DNA from: CAZYVD01 sp964651045
GTDB taxonomy: Bacteria; Zhuqueibacterota; QNDG01; DSAB01
Assembly: GCA_964651045.1 (NCBI GenBank)
Contig: CAZYVD010000062.1
Coordinates: forward strand, 1 to 17,117
Reading direction: 5' to 3'
DNA length: 17,117 bases
The notes under the pieces are model-generated. The model saw only the letters and a program-made list of their open reading frames with translations. It made no database searches and had not been told where the DNA came from. The position numbers and the translations under genes are program-made. Of this stretch, positions 8,107 through 15,556 are shown in pieces (the first letter of the stretch is position 1; each line of letters starts with the position of its first letter).

Positions 8107-9233
8107 TATCCAATGCCCCCACCAAAATAGAAGAATAAACCAAGAAGACTGTCAGCAAGAATAACAAGAAATATTGACACGACAACCGATGAAGTTGTCA
8201 CCCTTCCCACATTCTCGGCACCACCCTTAACTCTGAATCCATAATAGGCACCAATCATTACAATTATCCAGGCAAATACCAGGCTCTTAATTATTCCCGT
8301 TATTATATCTTTGAGTATCAGGGCATTTATAACTTCATTGTAAAACGGCTCTATACCAATGCCAAGATATGTAATACCAATAACCAACGAACCAAAAATA
8401 CCGATTAGCATTGAAAGAATGGTCAGCATGGGCGCACTAACAGTAATTGCATAAACCTTGGGCACAAGAACATATCTTATGGGATTAAGACCCATAGACT
8501 TGAGAGCATCGGTCTCTTCAGTAACGACCATTGTAGCAATCTCTGAAGCAATTGCAGATCCGCTTCTTCCTGCAAGCACAATGGCTGTCATGATTGGACC
8601 CATCTCACGGGTCATTGAAATTGCAACCAGATCTGCAACATAGATATTTGCCCCAAACTGCCTCAACTGAGCAGCAGACTGAAGTGCCAGTATGAAGCCG
8701 ATTAAAAATGAGATCAGACCAACAATCGGAAGCGCATTCATACCTATGAGTATACTCTGATTTATGAATTCACCCTTGCGCATTCCATGCCGCTTAAAAA
8801 AACCATTGAACGAATAGAATATTGTGTCTGATAGTAAATAGAAGAAATATTTGATATTAGCTGCTATACTAACGAGCCAATCGCCAATACCCTCGAATAT
8901 CGTATATTTCTCTTTTTTAAATTCTCCCTCGCCTTCATAGATATCTGGAAGAGAAAATATCTTCATGGCCCTCTTTATATTGCGAGATGCATTCTGGACT
9001 CTGCACTCTATCTCATTTCTCTTTGCAATCTGTCTTATCTCATTAATGAGTGCAACGCCTGCGGTGTCAATCTCTTCGAGTTCTGATAAGTCCACTATTA
9101 TATCTGAACCCCTGAAATCTTTTAACCTCGCTCTTACATCTCTTAGAAATCTGCTTACCTGCCAAGTAAGCAGGGCTCCAGAGAAAAAGATTCTATTACC
9201 GTGAAATGATAGTGCGGCCTTCTCCTGTCTCAT
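8103..9233 (-). CDS. mlaE: MlaE-type lipid ABC permease with fused N-terminal STAS domain
   Basis: A 376-residue fusion. Residues 1-105 are a STAS/MlaB-like domain with the signature IIVDLSELEEIDTAGVALI (45-63); the residue at the classical phosphorylation position is T57. Residues about 125-376 are the MlaE permease with several membrane spans and the family core REMGPIMTAIVLAGRSGSA (209-227) followed by IATMVVTEETDAL. In E. coli the STAS subunit MlaB is a separate protein, so this gene supplies MlaB and MlaE in one chain; no separate mlaB is seen. A GAGGGGG site lies 7 nt before the ATG. Its first 38 bp overlap the 3' end of the auxiliary lipoprotein gene in another frame, and its stop overlaps the start of the ATPase gene. 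Confidence 0.93.
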   Translation of the reverse strand: MRQEKAALSFHGNRIFFSGALLTWQVSRFLRDVRARLKDFRGSDIIVDLSELEEIDTAGVALINEIRQIAKRNEIECRVQNASRNIKRAMKIFSLPDIYEGEGEFKKEKYTIFEGIGDWLVSIAANIKYFFYLLSDTIFYSFNGFFKRHGMRKGEFINQSILIGMNALPIVGLISFLIGFILALQSAAQLRQFGANIYVADLVAISMTREMGPIMTAIVLAGRSGSAIASEIATMVVTEETDALKSMGLNPIRYVLVPKVYAITVSAPMLTILSMLIGIFGSLVIGITYLGIGIEPFYNEVINALILKDIITGIIKSLVFAWIIVMIGAYYGFRVKGGAENVGRVTTSSVVVSIFLVILADSLLGLFFYFGGGIGY

Positions 9234-9846
9234 TCAGATACCCCCTCTTGTTGAGGAAATCCACTACCCTGTTTATAAACTCTATTGCCCCTTCACACAA
9301 CAGCGAACTAACGACATGAGCAAATGTATTCATCTTTCTGTCAGCCAGCTTAACCTTCCGATCAAATTCATGTGCAAGAACCGAACGACCCGAATTTCTA
9401 TCTACAAAATTGAAAATAATATTAAGATGAGCATACCCCTTCTTTTTTGACTCAATCCGCTCGATAGCTAAAATTTCTCCTGTTATAAGAAAGTCTGCAT
9501 CTGTCGAATATCCTCTAAAACACTTGTTAAATATATCAGCCTTGTTTATTATATCATAAACGACTTCTGCCACGGCAGTCGATGGCCTTACGGCCCACTG
9601 GTGATAGAAATAGTAATTTAACTCATTTGAGCCAGATCTAAGTGCAATACGAGTCTGTTCAAATGCCTTTGCCACTCTGAATTCTCTTACATCCACATTA
9701 TATTCGAAAGGGTTATCGAGCTTGATCTTCTCTTGTGGAGAAAAATCTCTATATTCCAGTATATAGTATTTTCTCATCATGATCTTGCGGCTGCATCCTG
9801 AAACAAGGATGAATGAAAATATTAATAAAACTCTTATCCACTTCAT
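9196..9846 (-). CDS. ABC-type transport auxiliary lipoprotein of the Mla-like system
   Basis: A 216-residue lipoprotein. The start at 9846 is preferred to the longer in-frame start at 9894: GGAGAAGTAAG precedes this ATG, the signal sequence begins here, and it follows the MCE gene stop by a single base. The N-terminus MKWIRVLLIF is followed by lipobox VSGC with C18 as the lipidated cysteine. The mature part has the ABC_trans_aux pattern (KYYILEYRDF near 26-35, then a LPS-export/PqiC-like alpha-beta fold). By family such proteins sit in the outer membrane or bridge the MCE ring to it, as PqiC does for the Pqi system. Its presence between the MCE and permease genes completes the envelope-spanning transporter. 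The 3' end overlaps the STAS-MlaE gene by 38 bp. Confidence 0.82.
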   Translation of the reverse strand: MKWIRVLLIFSFILVSGCSRKIMMRKYYILEYRDFSPQEKIKLDNPFEYNVDVREFRVAKAFEQTRIALRSGSNELNYYFYHQWAVRPSTAVAEVVYDIINKADIFNKCFRGYSTDADFLITGEILAIERIESKKKGYAHLNIIFNFVDRNSGRSVLAHEFDRKVKLADRKMNTFAHVVSSLLCEGAIEFINRVVDFLNKRGYLNETGEGRTIISR

Positions 9847-9847
9847 C

Positions 9848-10831
9848 TTACTTCTCCAATTTAAAGTCGGGTACATTTCGGGGCTGAGCACCACGAACCA
9901 GTATCGATGGATCCTCGCTTATCAACCTCGAAAATTGATTGAGATATTCTATGCTCTCTTTAAGTGTTCCAAGCGAATATCCAAGATCCTCCCTGTTTTT
10001 CATAAGCGCAATATCCACATCTTTAAGAATTGTGTTTATATGTTCTACTGAACTGTTCAGCTCCTTTACCAGCTCCACAAACCTTGCCCTCTTCAAAGAT
10101 TCGGTTATGACTGCAAGATTGTTTACAGCTACCTTGAGTGAATCTGAATCCATCAGTCTATGAAAAGATTTCAATGCCTCATCTGCACTGATCAAAAATG
10201 ATTGAAACTCAGATGCAATTTGCCTTGAGTTATCAATAGTTTCTTTTACACCCCTTCTGTTCTCTCTGAGCATTTTGTTAAGCTCTTCTACAGTCGCCGA
10301 ACTGCTCTCCATCAACCTGATAAACTTATCTCTATTCTCTACCGATGTAAGTGCAGATAGATTGTTGAGTATCATCTCTGCCTTTTCCGCAATGATTCCA
10401 GCCTTTCCTGTAATTAACTCTGTAACCGAGCCACCAGCCTTTATGAAACTACCTGGTTTTAGCGACTTTGCCTCATTTGTACCTCCCCTGAGCTCAATGA
10501 GTTTCAGGCCTGTTATTCCCACCATCTGTATATCTGCATAGGTATCCTCTTTTATTGGTGTTCCAGGTTCAAGACTGACCTCAACAATAACACGCTGAAT
10601 GTCTACAGTATCAATAGATATATTACTGACATTCCCAACCGTCAATCCATGATACTTCACAACTCCCCCTATCTGCAGTCCTGTAACAGAGATATTCTTA
10701 TAAGCAATATAGTACAGGTCTCTTGACTTTAAAAATTTCGGGGTAACTATTAAGACTATTATGACTATGAGTGCGACAATGGAAACAGAAAAGAAAATAC
10801 CTAACCTGATTTTTTGGAGACGAGTAATCAT
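9848..10831 (-). CDS. mlaD: MlaD/MCE-domain lipid-binding protein
   Basis: A 327-residue protein anchored by one membrane helix (about 11-32). A single MCE domain follows (about 38-117) with the typical GLQIGGVVKYHGLTVGNV stretch (51-68). A long helical region (about 145-310) resembles the needle-forming or ring-extending tails of longer MCE proteins; E. coli MlaD is only 183 residues and lacks most of it. The start at 10831 is supported by GGGAGG 8 nt upstream; the longer in-frame start at 10957 would begin inside the upstream terminator. By family it forms a hexameric lipid channel in the periplasm and couples to the MlaE permease. It is the first gene of the operon. Confidence 0.92.
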   Translation of the reverse strand: MITRLQKIRLGIFFSVSIVALIVIIVLIVTPKFLKSRDLYYIAYKNISVTGLQIGGVVKYHGLTVGNVSNISIDTVDIQRVIVEVSLEPGTPIKEDTYADIQMVGITGLKLIELRGGTNEAKSLKPGSFIKAGGSVTELITGKAGIIAEKAEMILNNLSALTSVENRDKFIRLMESSSATVEELNKMLRENRRGVKETIDNSRQIASEFQSFLISADEALKSFHRLMDSDSLKVAVNNLAVITESLKRARFVELVKELNSSVEHINTILKDVDIALMKNREDLGYSLGTLKESIEYLNQFSRLISEDPSILVRGAQPRNVPDFKLEK

Positions 10832-10858
10832 ATCACCACCTCCCTGTATATTGTAGTA

Positions 10859-10887
10859 TAAATAAATCTCTTTAAAAATTTCGACAA
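10859..10887 (-). promoter_or_regulatory. Candidate promoter of the Mla-like operon
   Basis: On the minus strand TTGTCG (10887-10882) and TATTTA (10864-10859) are 17 nt apart, giving a leader of about 20 nt. A consensus TTGACA at 10893-10888 immediately precedes it but has no acceptable -10 at 15-18 nt. The two hexamers lie in an imperfect dyad (TTTGACA-T-TGTCGAAA), so the element could also be an operator. A promoter is required in this interval because the strong terminator at 10919-10954 isolates the operon from the beta-barrel genes. Confidence 0.4.
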
Positions 10888-10918
10888 TGTCAAATACTTT
10901 TTCGTGCTGATATGATTT

Positions 10919-10954
10919 AAAAAAAGGGGCTCTGGATCTCTCCTCCAGAGCCCC
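10919..10954 (-). terminator. Intrinsic terminator of the beta-barrel gene pair
   Basis: On the minus strand a perfect 11-bp stem, GGGGCTCTGGA (10954-10944) paired with TCCAGAGCCCC (10936-10926), encloses a 7-nt loop. It is followed at once by seven T residues (10925-10919). It sits 27 nt after the stop of the 10981-11664 gene, a textbook Rho-independent terminator. Confidence 0.95.
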
Positions 10955-10980
10955 CACAACAATTTAAGCTAAGGTCTTGT

Positions 10981-11664
10981 TTATTTAATCAGAAAACGAA
11001 TACCACCCATTGCAGTGATAAAAGAAAGATTTCCCTTGTCTCCATCTGGACCCTCCTCCTCACCAAACAGGTAGTGATACTTGCCTTCTGCAAAAACAAT
11101 AAAATTCGGTCCAAACTGCAGTTCAACACCTATTCCGCCATTCACACCAAACTTATCCTCCAGCTCATCCTCCATACTTTCAGTCTCCTCAACTGTCTGC
11201 CCCTGATAACTTATCTTTATCTTCAAATCAGTAGCACTCAGCATGTAGTATCCTCCACCTGCTGTCACATAAAAGCCAAAAGAGGCATCGGGATGAGTAA
11301 AATACTGCATAAAGTTTGCCGATATTATCTTTGCAACAAGATCCATCCCGCTGAGCTCCAGCTCCATTCCTGACGGTGCCTCTGCTTCGAACATTTCCAT
11401 CATCTCGTCAACATTTAAAGGAAAGGGTAGATATGTAAAACTCAGTCCTATGCTCGACATTTCGCTGAAATTGAACTTTACTTCCCCACCGAATCCTATG
11501 CCGCCCATCTTCCAGTAATCTTTAAAGAAATCGGGTGACATCGGAAAGCCAGTACCTCCAAAACCACCGATTGAAAATGTTCCTGCCTCTCTCTGGGCAA
11601 AGCTCATCGATAAAGGAATTATTAATAGCAAAACTGTAGCAATTATTATTCTATATCTTTTCAT
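10981..11664 (-). CDS. Outer-membrane beta-barrel protein (first of two neighbours)
   Basis: A 227-residue exported protein with a signal peptide of about 23 residues (MKRY, hydrophobic core, SMSFA then Q). The rest alternates polar and hydrophobic residues in short strands rich in glycine and aromatics (for example FGFYVTAGGGYYML and FGVNGGIGVELQFG), as in eight-stranded opacity/OmpA-like barrels. The C-terminus ends IRFLIK, not with the usual terminal Phe or Trp. An acidic insert lies near residues 163-172 (EETESMEDEL). The function is unknown; a small outer-membrane structural or adhesion role is possible. AAGGAG lies 8 nt before the ATG. It starts 19 nt after the other barrel gene and ends 27 nt before a strong terminator, so it closes the transcript. 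Confidence 0.75.
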   Translation of the reverse strand: MKRYRIIIATVLLLIIPLSMSFAQREAGTFSIGGFGGTGFPMSPDFFKDYWKMGGIGFGGEVKFNFSEMSSIGLSFTYLPFPLNVDEMMEMFEAEAPSGMELELSGMDLVAKIISANFMQYFTHPDASFGFYVTAGGGYYMLSATDLKIKISYQGQTVEETESMEDELEDKFGVNGGIGVELQFGPNFIVFAEGKYHYLFGEEEGPDGDKGNLSFITAMGGIRFLIK

Positions 11665-11683
11665 CTTGTAGACTCCTTAAAAG

Positions 11684-12289
11684 TTATTTTTTTAGATTGT
11701 ACATCACACCACACAGAATTCCCCAGTAGTCCCATCCACCAATGGAATATCTGAATTCAGCATTTAGTGTGAGGTTGTCGCTTAAATCATAATCTATTCC
11801 TCCTCTCAGAGCTATTGCAAGATCTGTTTCTGATTCTGAGTAGGAACTACTTGCAGGAACGCTCGATCTTACTCCAGGACGAGAGTTTGCCATTGAAGTA
11901 AAAGTGGCTTCAGATTTAACCTTACCAATTACCAGACCCAATCCGGCTCCTGCATAGGGCCTGATACCTCCTCCAACAGAAGTAAAATTATAATGTGCAA
12001 GTGCATTGATATGTATAGAAGATACGGTTAATTTGGCTGTATATCCAAAGCCTTTTTCTTCCTCACCCTTGCTCCAGTACTTGAATTCTGCACCAAATCC
12101 GATCTTTTCTCCAATTGTACCGAGATTGGCTCTCGCACCAAAACCAAATGCCATGCCGCTGATTCCAGGGGTATCGGGATCAAGAAGGCTGGCGAACCCA
12201 CCGATTCCGTTTAATCCAATCTGTCCGAAAAGAGAAGTTGTAAAAATGCACAACACTGCTGCAATTAAAACAATAACAAATTTTTTCAT
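11684..12289 (-). CDS. Outer-membrane beta-barrel protein (second of two neighbours, promoter-proximal)
   Basis: A 201-residue exported protein with a clear signal peptide (MKKFVIVLIAAVLCIFTTSLFG, then Q) and a predicted barrel of glycine-rich amphipathic strands. The pattern RPYAGAGLGLVIG (about 107-119) and the final hairpin with LTLNAEFRYSIGG are typical of OMP_b-brl/opacity-like porins. The C-terminus is MYNLKK, again without a terminal aromatic. The paired gene downstream has the same size class, topology and spacing, suggesting old duplication, though sequence identity looks low by eye. AAAGGAGG lies 6 nt before the ATG. It is the first gene of the unit, behind a near-consensus promoter and a leader of about 100 nt. 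Confidence 0.8.
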   Translation of the reverse strand: MKKFVIVLIAAVLCIFTTSLFGQIGLNGIGGFASLLDPDTPGISGMAFGFGARANLGTIGEKIGFGAEFKYWSKGEEEKGFGYTAKLTVSSIHINALAHYNFTSVGGGIRPYAGAGLGLVIGKVKSEATFTSMANSRPGVRSSVPASSSYSESETDLAIALRGGIDYDLSDNLTLNAEFRYSIGGWDYWGILCGVMYNLKK

Positions 12290-12349
12290 TGTTTCCTCCT
12301 TTTAAACTCTTTATATATATGCAAACGAAAGGCTTAAAGTCTCTACTCA

Positions 12350-12360
12350 ATCACCTCCTT
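12350..12360 (-). promoter_or_regulatory. Orphan full-length Shine-Dalgarno sequence in the beta-barrel mRNA leader
   Basis: AAGGAGGTGAT (12360-12350 on the minus strand) matches 11 nt of the complement of a typical 16S rRNA 3' end. It is 60 nt upstream of the real ATG at 12289, which has its own AAAGGAGG. No usable start follows it at normal spacing: an overlapping GTG opens only GTG-ATT-GAG-stop, and a TTG lies too close. It falls about 32 nt from the predicted 5' end of the transcript. Confidence 0.6.
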
Positions 12361-12398
12361 TAGTTGTTTTCGTGAAATATACAATTTAATCTCATAAA

Positions 12399-12427
12399 AA
12401 TATGATCAAATTATTCTTTAATGTCAA
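12399..12427 (-). promoter_or_regulatory. Sigma-70-type promoter of the beta-barrel operon
   Basis: Consensus TTGACA (12427-12422) is separated by 17 nt from CATATT (12404-12399). The predicted start near 12392 gives a leader of about 100 nt. The element begins about 35 nt after the S9 peptidase stop; no terminator is visible in that interval, so some read-through from the peptidase operon is possible. Confidence 0.72.
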
Positions 12428-12462
12428 GCTTTTTATTTACTATTTAGCACAAAATACAGAAT

Positions 12463-14550
12463 TTACTTTAAGAATCGATCGAAAAAATCAGCACATGCCT
12501 CATATGCCCTCAGCCAGTTTTTATGACAGAGAAAACTGTGAACCTCGTCTGGAAATACAAGAAGCTCTATATGTGCCTTGCCTTCACGGCGAAGCCGCTG
12601 CACTAGATCGGTGGTCTGGATGAAATCGACATTTCTGTCATCATCACCATGGATAAACAGAACAGGCGAATACCAGAACTCAACATCTGCAACAGGGGAG
12701 GATTTATATGCCAGCCGCATGGCTTCATCGCCATATATCTGCCATCCTCCACCTTCACGTCGTCTTGCTCTAAGTGACCAATCGTGTACTCCATGAAGAT
12801 CTACTCCTGCCCTGAACAGTTCTGAATCTCTGGCAAGACCGAGTGCAGTTAGATACCCTCCATACGATCCTCCCCATAGTCCTATCTTCTCAGGATCAAC
12901 AAATGATAGAGTCTGTAGATACTTTGCCGCTGCCACTATGTCCTGATACTCGGATGCACCACGAGGGCCTTGATTGGGAGCAGTACGAAAAGCACGGCCA
13001 TATCCAATACCCGAGCGATAGTTTACTGAAAGAACAACATATCCGCGACTTGCGAGATATTGGTTCATACCATAGGCCCTGTGATAATATCCTCTCATGT
13101 GCCATCCCAGTAGCATCTGGCGAATAGGGCCTCCATGCATGAAGATAACCGCAGGTCTGTTTTTCTTCTCTCCAGAAACTTTCGGTACAAACAACTGACC
13201 GTGTATCTCCAAACCGTCTGGAGCCTTAAACACAACCTTTTTGGGATGGACGAGTCGATCTGTTGGAAAGTCATCAGGGATAGCCTCTTGTGCAATTAGC
13301 CGGTGTTTTCCCCCCTTGACCGACATAACAGCAGGAGCTGCGGGCTGTAGTGCATCAGAACATAAAAAGAAGATGTGGCTTCCATCGGAAGAGAACTGAG
13401 GTTTCCATTCAATCCCATCTCCTTTTGTAAGCTGTTTAACAGATCCGCCCTTTATGCTTGCCGACCATAGATGCCTGCGATCAATATCACCCTTATTCGA
13501 ATTAAAAACGACCCTCTTTCTATCTGGTGATAAAATGCAGTCTTCCACTATATATTTACCAGGAGTAAGACAAATCGCCTTTCCTGTTTTGATAGATAGA
13601 GAATATAGATGTATCCATCCATCATGTTCAGAATAAAAGAGAAGATAATCGTCATCACACCACATCAAAGGATGATCGGGATAGTACTGGGCAAAACCTC
13701 CACTGGAATCGGGACAGGTCCACACCCTTCTACCCTTTCCGGTTTCAACATCTGCAATCCATATCTCAAACGATCGAAGAAGTTCCTTACTTCTTGGCTG
13801 TTCCACCATTGTTCCAGGGAATCGGAAAAAAGCAACCCTTCTGCCCTCAGGAGACCAAACAACTTCTCTGTCTCTATCAACACCTGGAGCCATCCATTTG
13901 ATACTATTCTCCTCAAAATCATATATCCCAATATAACTGTGGTCATCACGATAACTCACAAATGCCAGCCTCTTTCCACCAGGCGACCATACAGGAGAGG
14001 TGTTTTGTCCCCTGGCATAAAACAGTTGAGTGCTCTTTGTGGTGGTGTCGATATATGCAATGTATATCTTCCCGTTTCTTACAAATACGACTCTTGTTCC
14101 ATCTGGAGAGACAGCGGGGCTGTAGCCATTCCCTAATTTTCTGATCTTGCCTGTCTCGATATCGACTATGTACACACAGCGTTCTGCACCCCTCGGGTCG
14201 CTCGTAGGATTGGGAATCCAACCTCCTCTGTTTGGTGAACCACCTCTTACAAATACGATTCGGCTTCCATCTGGTGTAAAGGCAATGCTTCCCAACTCCT
14301 GTCCATCATCACTGTCATAAGATGTTATTTTTCTGGCTTTAGAATCCAGACCATCATAAATCCAGATGTTTCTTTTGCCCTCTGCATTAAACACCCATGC
14401 CACCCTGTCTCCAGATTGTGAAGCGATTAGGTCAGAAGGAAACGGTGAGCTCAATACCTGCTTTAATGTAAAGGACTGAGAAAAAAGAGGCAAAGAGAAG
14501 ATTAACATAAATAAAGCAAGCGATGCGAGATAAGATTTTTTCTTTTTCAT
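12463..14550 (-). CDS. Secreted S9-family prolyl oligopeptidase/dipeptidyl aminopeptidase
   Basis: A 695-residue exported serine peptidase. Residues 1-24 form a signal peptide (MKKKK, hydrophobic core, PLFS). Residues about 35-420 are a beta-propeller with repeated TolB/WD40-like 'SPDG-R-VF' blades (for example 92-101, 148-157, 189-198 and 340-349). Residues about 440-695 are the alpha/beta-hydrolase with nucleophile S562 in GGSYGG, D638 in HGDDDRNV and H671 in EVHSF; HGGP (472-475) forms part of the oxyanion hole. By family it cleaves short peptides or dipeptides, with the propeller limiting access to small substrates. It follows the racemase-like gene by 19 nt with AGGGG 7 nt before the ATG, and is the last gene of a probable peptide/amino-acid degradation operon. 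It is not a TolB: the full hydrolase domain is present. Confidence 0.93.
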   Translation of the reverse strand: MKKKKSYLASLALFMLIFSLPLFSQSFTLKQVLSSPFPSDLIASQSGDRVAWVFNAEGKRNIWIYDGLDSKARKITSYDSDDGQELGSIAFTPDGSRIVFVRGGSPNRGGWIPNPTSDPRGAERCVYIVDIETGKIRKLGNGYSPAVSPDGTRVVFVRNGKIYIAYIDTTTKSTQLFYARGQNTSPVWSPGGKRLAFVSYRDDHSYIGIYDFEENSIKWMAPGVDRDREVVWSPEGRRVAFFRFPGTMVEQPRSKELLRSFEIWIADVETGKGRRVWTCPDSSGGFAQYYPDHPLMWCDDDYLLFYSEHDGWIHLYSLSIKTGKAICLTPGKYIVEDCILSPDRKRVVFNSNKGDIDRRHLWSASIKGGSVKQLTKGDGIEWKPQFSSDGSHIFFLCSDALQPAAPAVMSVKGGKHRLIAQEAIPDDFPTDRLVHPKKVVFKAPDGLEIHGQLFVPKVSGEKKNRPAVIFMHGGPIRQMLLGWHMRGYYHRAYGMNQYLASRGYVVLSVNYRSGIGYGRAFRTAPNQGPRGASEYQDIVAAAKYLQTLSFVDPEKIGLWGGSYGGYLTALGLARDSELFRAGVDLHGVHDWSLRARRREGGGWQIYGDEAMRLAYKSSPVADVEFWYSPVLFIHGDDDRNVDFIQTTDLVQRLRREGKAHIELLVFPDEVHSFLCHKNWLRAYEACADFFDRFLK

Positions 14551-14569
14551 AATAGATCCCCTTTGTTTA

Positions 14570-15547
14570 TTAACCTAAACTTTTGAAAAATTGAGTTAAA
14601 TCTACATTTCCGCCAGAAATTATAATTCCAACATTTTTATCTGTAACATCCACTCTTCCATATATTAATGCAGCTACGGCTACTGCAGACGAAGGTTCGA
14701 CTACTATCTTCATGCGTTCAAAAATAATCTGCATGGCTCCCACAATCTCTTGTTCATCAACAAGAACAATATCATCCACCATTTTTTTAATAATAGAAAA
14801 TGTATTTGTGCCCAAGGATGTACGCAGCCCATCAGCAATTGTGTCTGGAGAAACTGAAGGCAAAATTCGGCCAGCCTTGATAGACCTGTAGGCATCATCG
14901 GCATTTTTCGGTTCGCATCCTATGACCTTAATATCCGGCTTTAGTGACTTTGCTACAACAGAAGTACCGCTCAGCAATCCACCTCCGCCAACAGGGGTAA
15001 AGATAAAATCGAGATTGTCTATTACATTAAGCATCTCCAAAGCAGCAGTCCCCTGACCTGCTATGATCGGTGGGTCATTTGATGGATGAATAAGCACCCC
15101 ACCACTCTCTTTCACAACCTCATCTGCCTTCTCCTCCCTTGCCTCTGGCAGAGGTTTACAGAAGATTATTCTCCCACCATAACTCCTAACGGCCTCGATC
15201 TTTACTGGCGAAGCATTAGAGGGCATGATGATATTTGCTGAAATACCCCTGATCTTTGCCGCCAGGGATAGCGCTGCCGCATGATTGCCTGATGAGTGCG
15301 TCACAACACCCCTTCCTGCTTTCTCATTGTTTAGAGAAAAAACAGCATTGCATGCACCACGAAATTTGAAGGCTCCTGTCTTCTGAAAATTTTCACACTT
15401 AAAAAGCAGATTTGCTCCCACGATCCTGTCAATCGATTGGGAAGTAAGAATTGGCGTATTGTGAATATATCGCCTGATCCTTTTATACGCCTCTCTTACA
15501 TCGTCCAGAGTTACGGGCAATTCACCATCCAATCTCATCTCTAACAA
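14570..15547 (-). CDS. PLP-dependent serine racemase / threonine dehydratase-like enzyme
   Basis: A 325-residue fold-type II PLP enzyme. The Schiff-base lysine is K61 in KTGAFKFRGA. The second catalytic base position is S86 in HSSGNHA. The phosphate loop is GGGG (187-190) and the cofactor N1 region SGGN (311-314). Residues 212-218 (EPKNADD) reproduce the divalent-cation site of eukaryotic-type serine racemase (E, A, D). No C-terminal ACT domain is present, so this is not the allosteric biosynthetic IlvA. Possible activities are serine or threonine dehydration or racemisation of serine/aspartate; sequence alone does not decide. The start is uncertain: TTG at 15547 lies 4 nt after AGAAGG, while ATG at 15538 lies 13 nt after it. 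It begins 9 nt after the aminotransferase stop and is clearly co-transcribed. Confidence 0.9.
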   Translation of the reverse strand: MLEMRLDGELPVTLDDVREAYKRIRRYIHNTPILTSQSIDRIVGANLLFKCENFQKTGAFKFRGACNAVFSLNNEKAGRGVVTHSSGNHAAALSLAAKIRGISANIIMPSNASPVKIEAVRSYGGRIIFCKPLPEAREEKADEVVKESGGVLIHPSNDPPIIAGQGTAALEMLNVIDNLDFIFTPVGGGGLLSGTSVVAKSLKPDIKVIGCEPKNADDAYRSIKAGRILPSVSPDTIADGLRTSLGTNTFSIIKKMVDDIVLVDEQEIVGAMQIIFERMKIVVEPSSAVAVAALIYGRVDVTDKNVGIIISGGNVDLTQFFKSLG

Positions 15548-15556
15548 TATGCCTTC

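Noticed and set aside
9847..9894. Longer start of the auxiliary lipoprotein at 9894
   Set aside because: It would put 16 non-hydrophobic residues before the signal peptide and overlap the MCE gene; the start at 9846 has GGAG and gives a proper lipoprotein signal.
10888..10893. Consensus TTGACA as the -35 box of the Mla-like operon
   Set aside because: No acceptable -10 lies 15-18 nt downstream (AGAGAT or GAGATT only); the overlapping TTGTCG with TATTTA at 17 nt fits better, though still weakly.
10832..10957. Longer N-terminus of the MCE protein starting at 10957
   Set aside because: This would translate the intrinsic terminator and promoter region; the ATG at 10831 has GGGAGG and directly precedes the membrane anchor.
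13609..14136. A 175-codon plus-strand open frame
   Set aside because: It lies wholly opposite the S9 peptidase propeller region, has no ribosome site and its translation has no protein-like pattern; the minus-strand frame explains the DNA.
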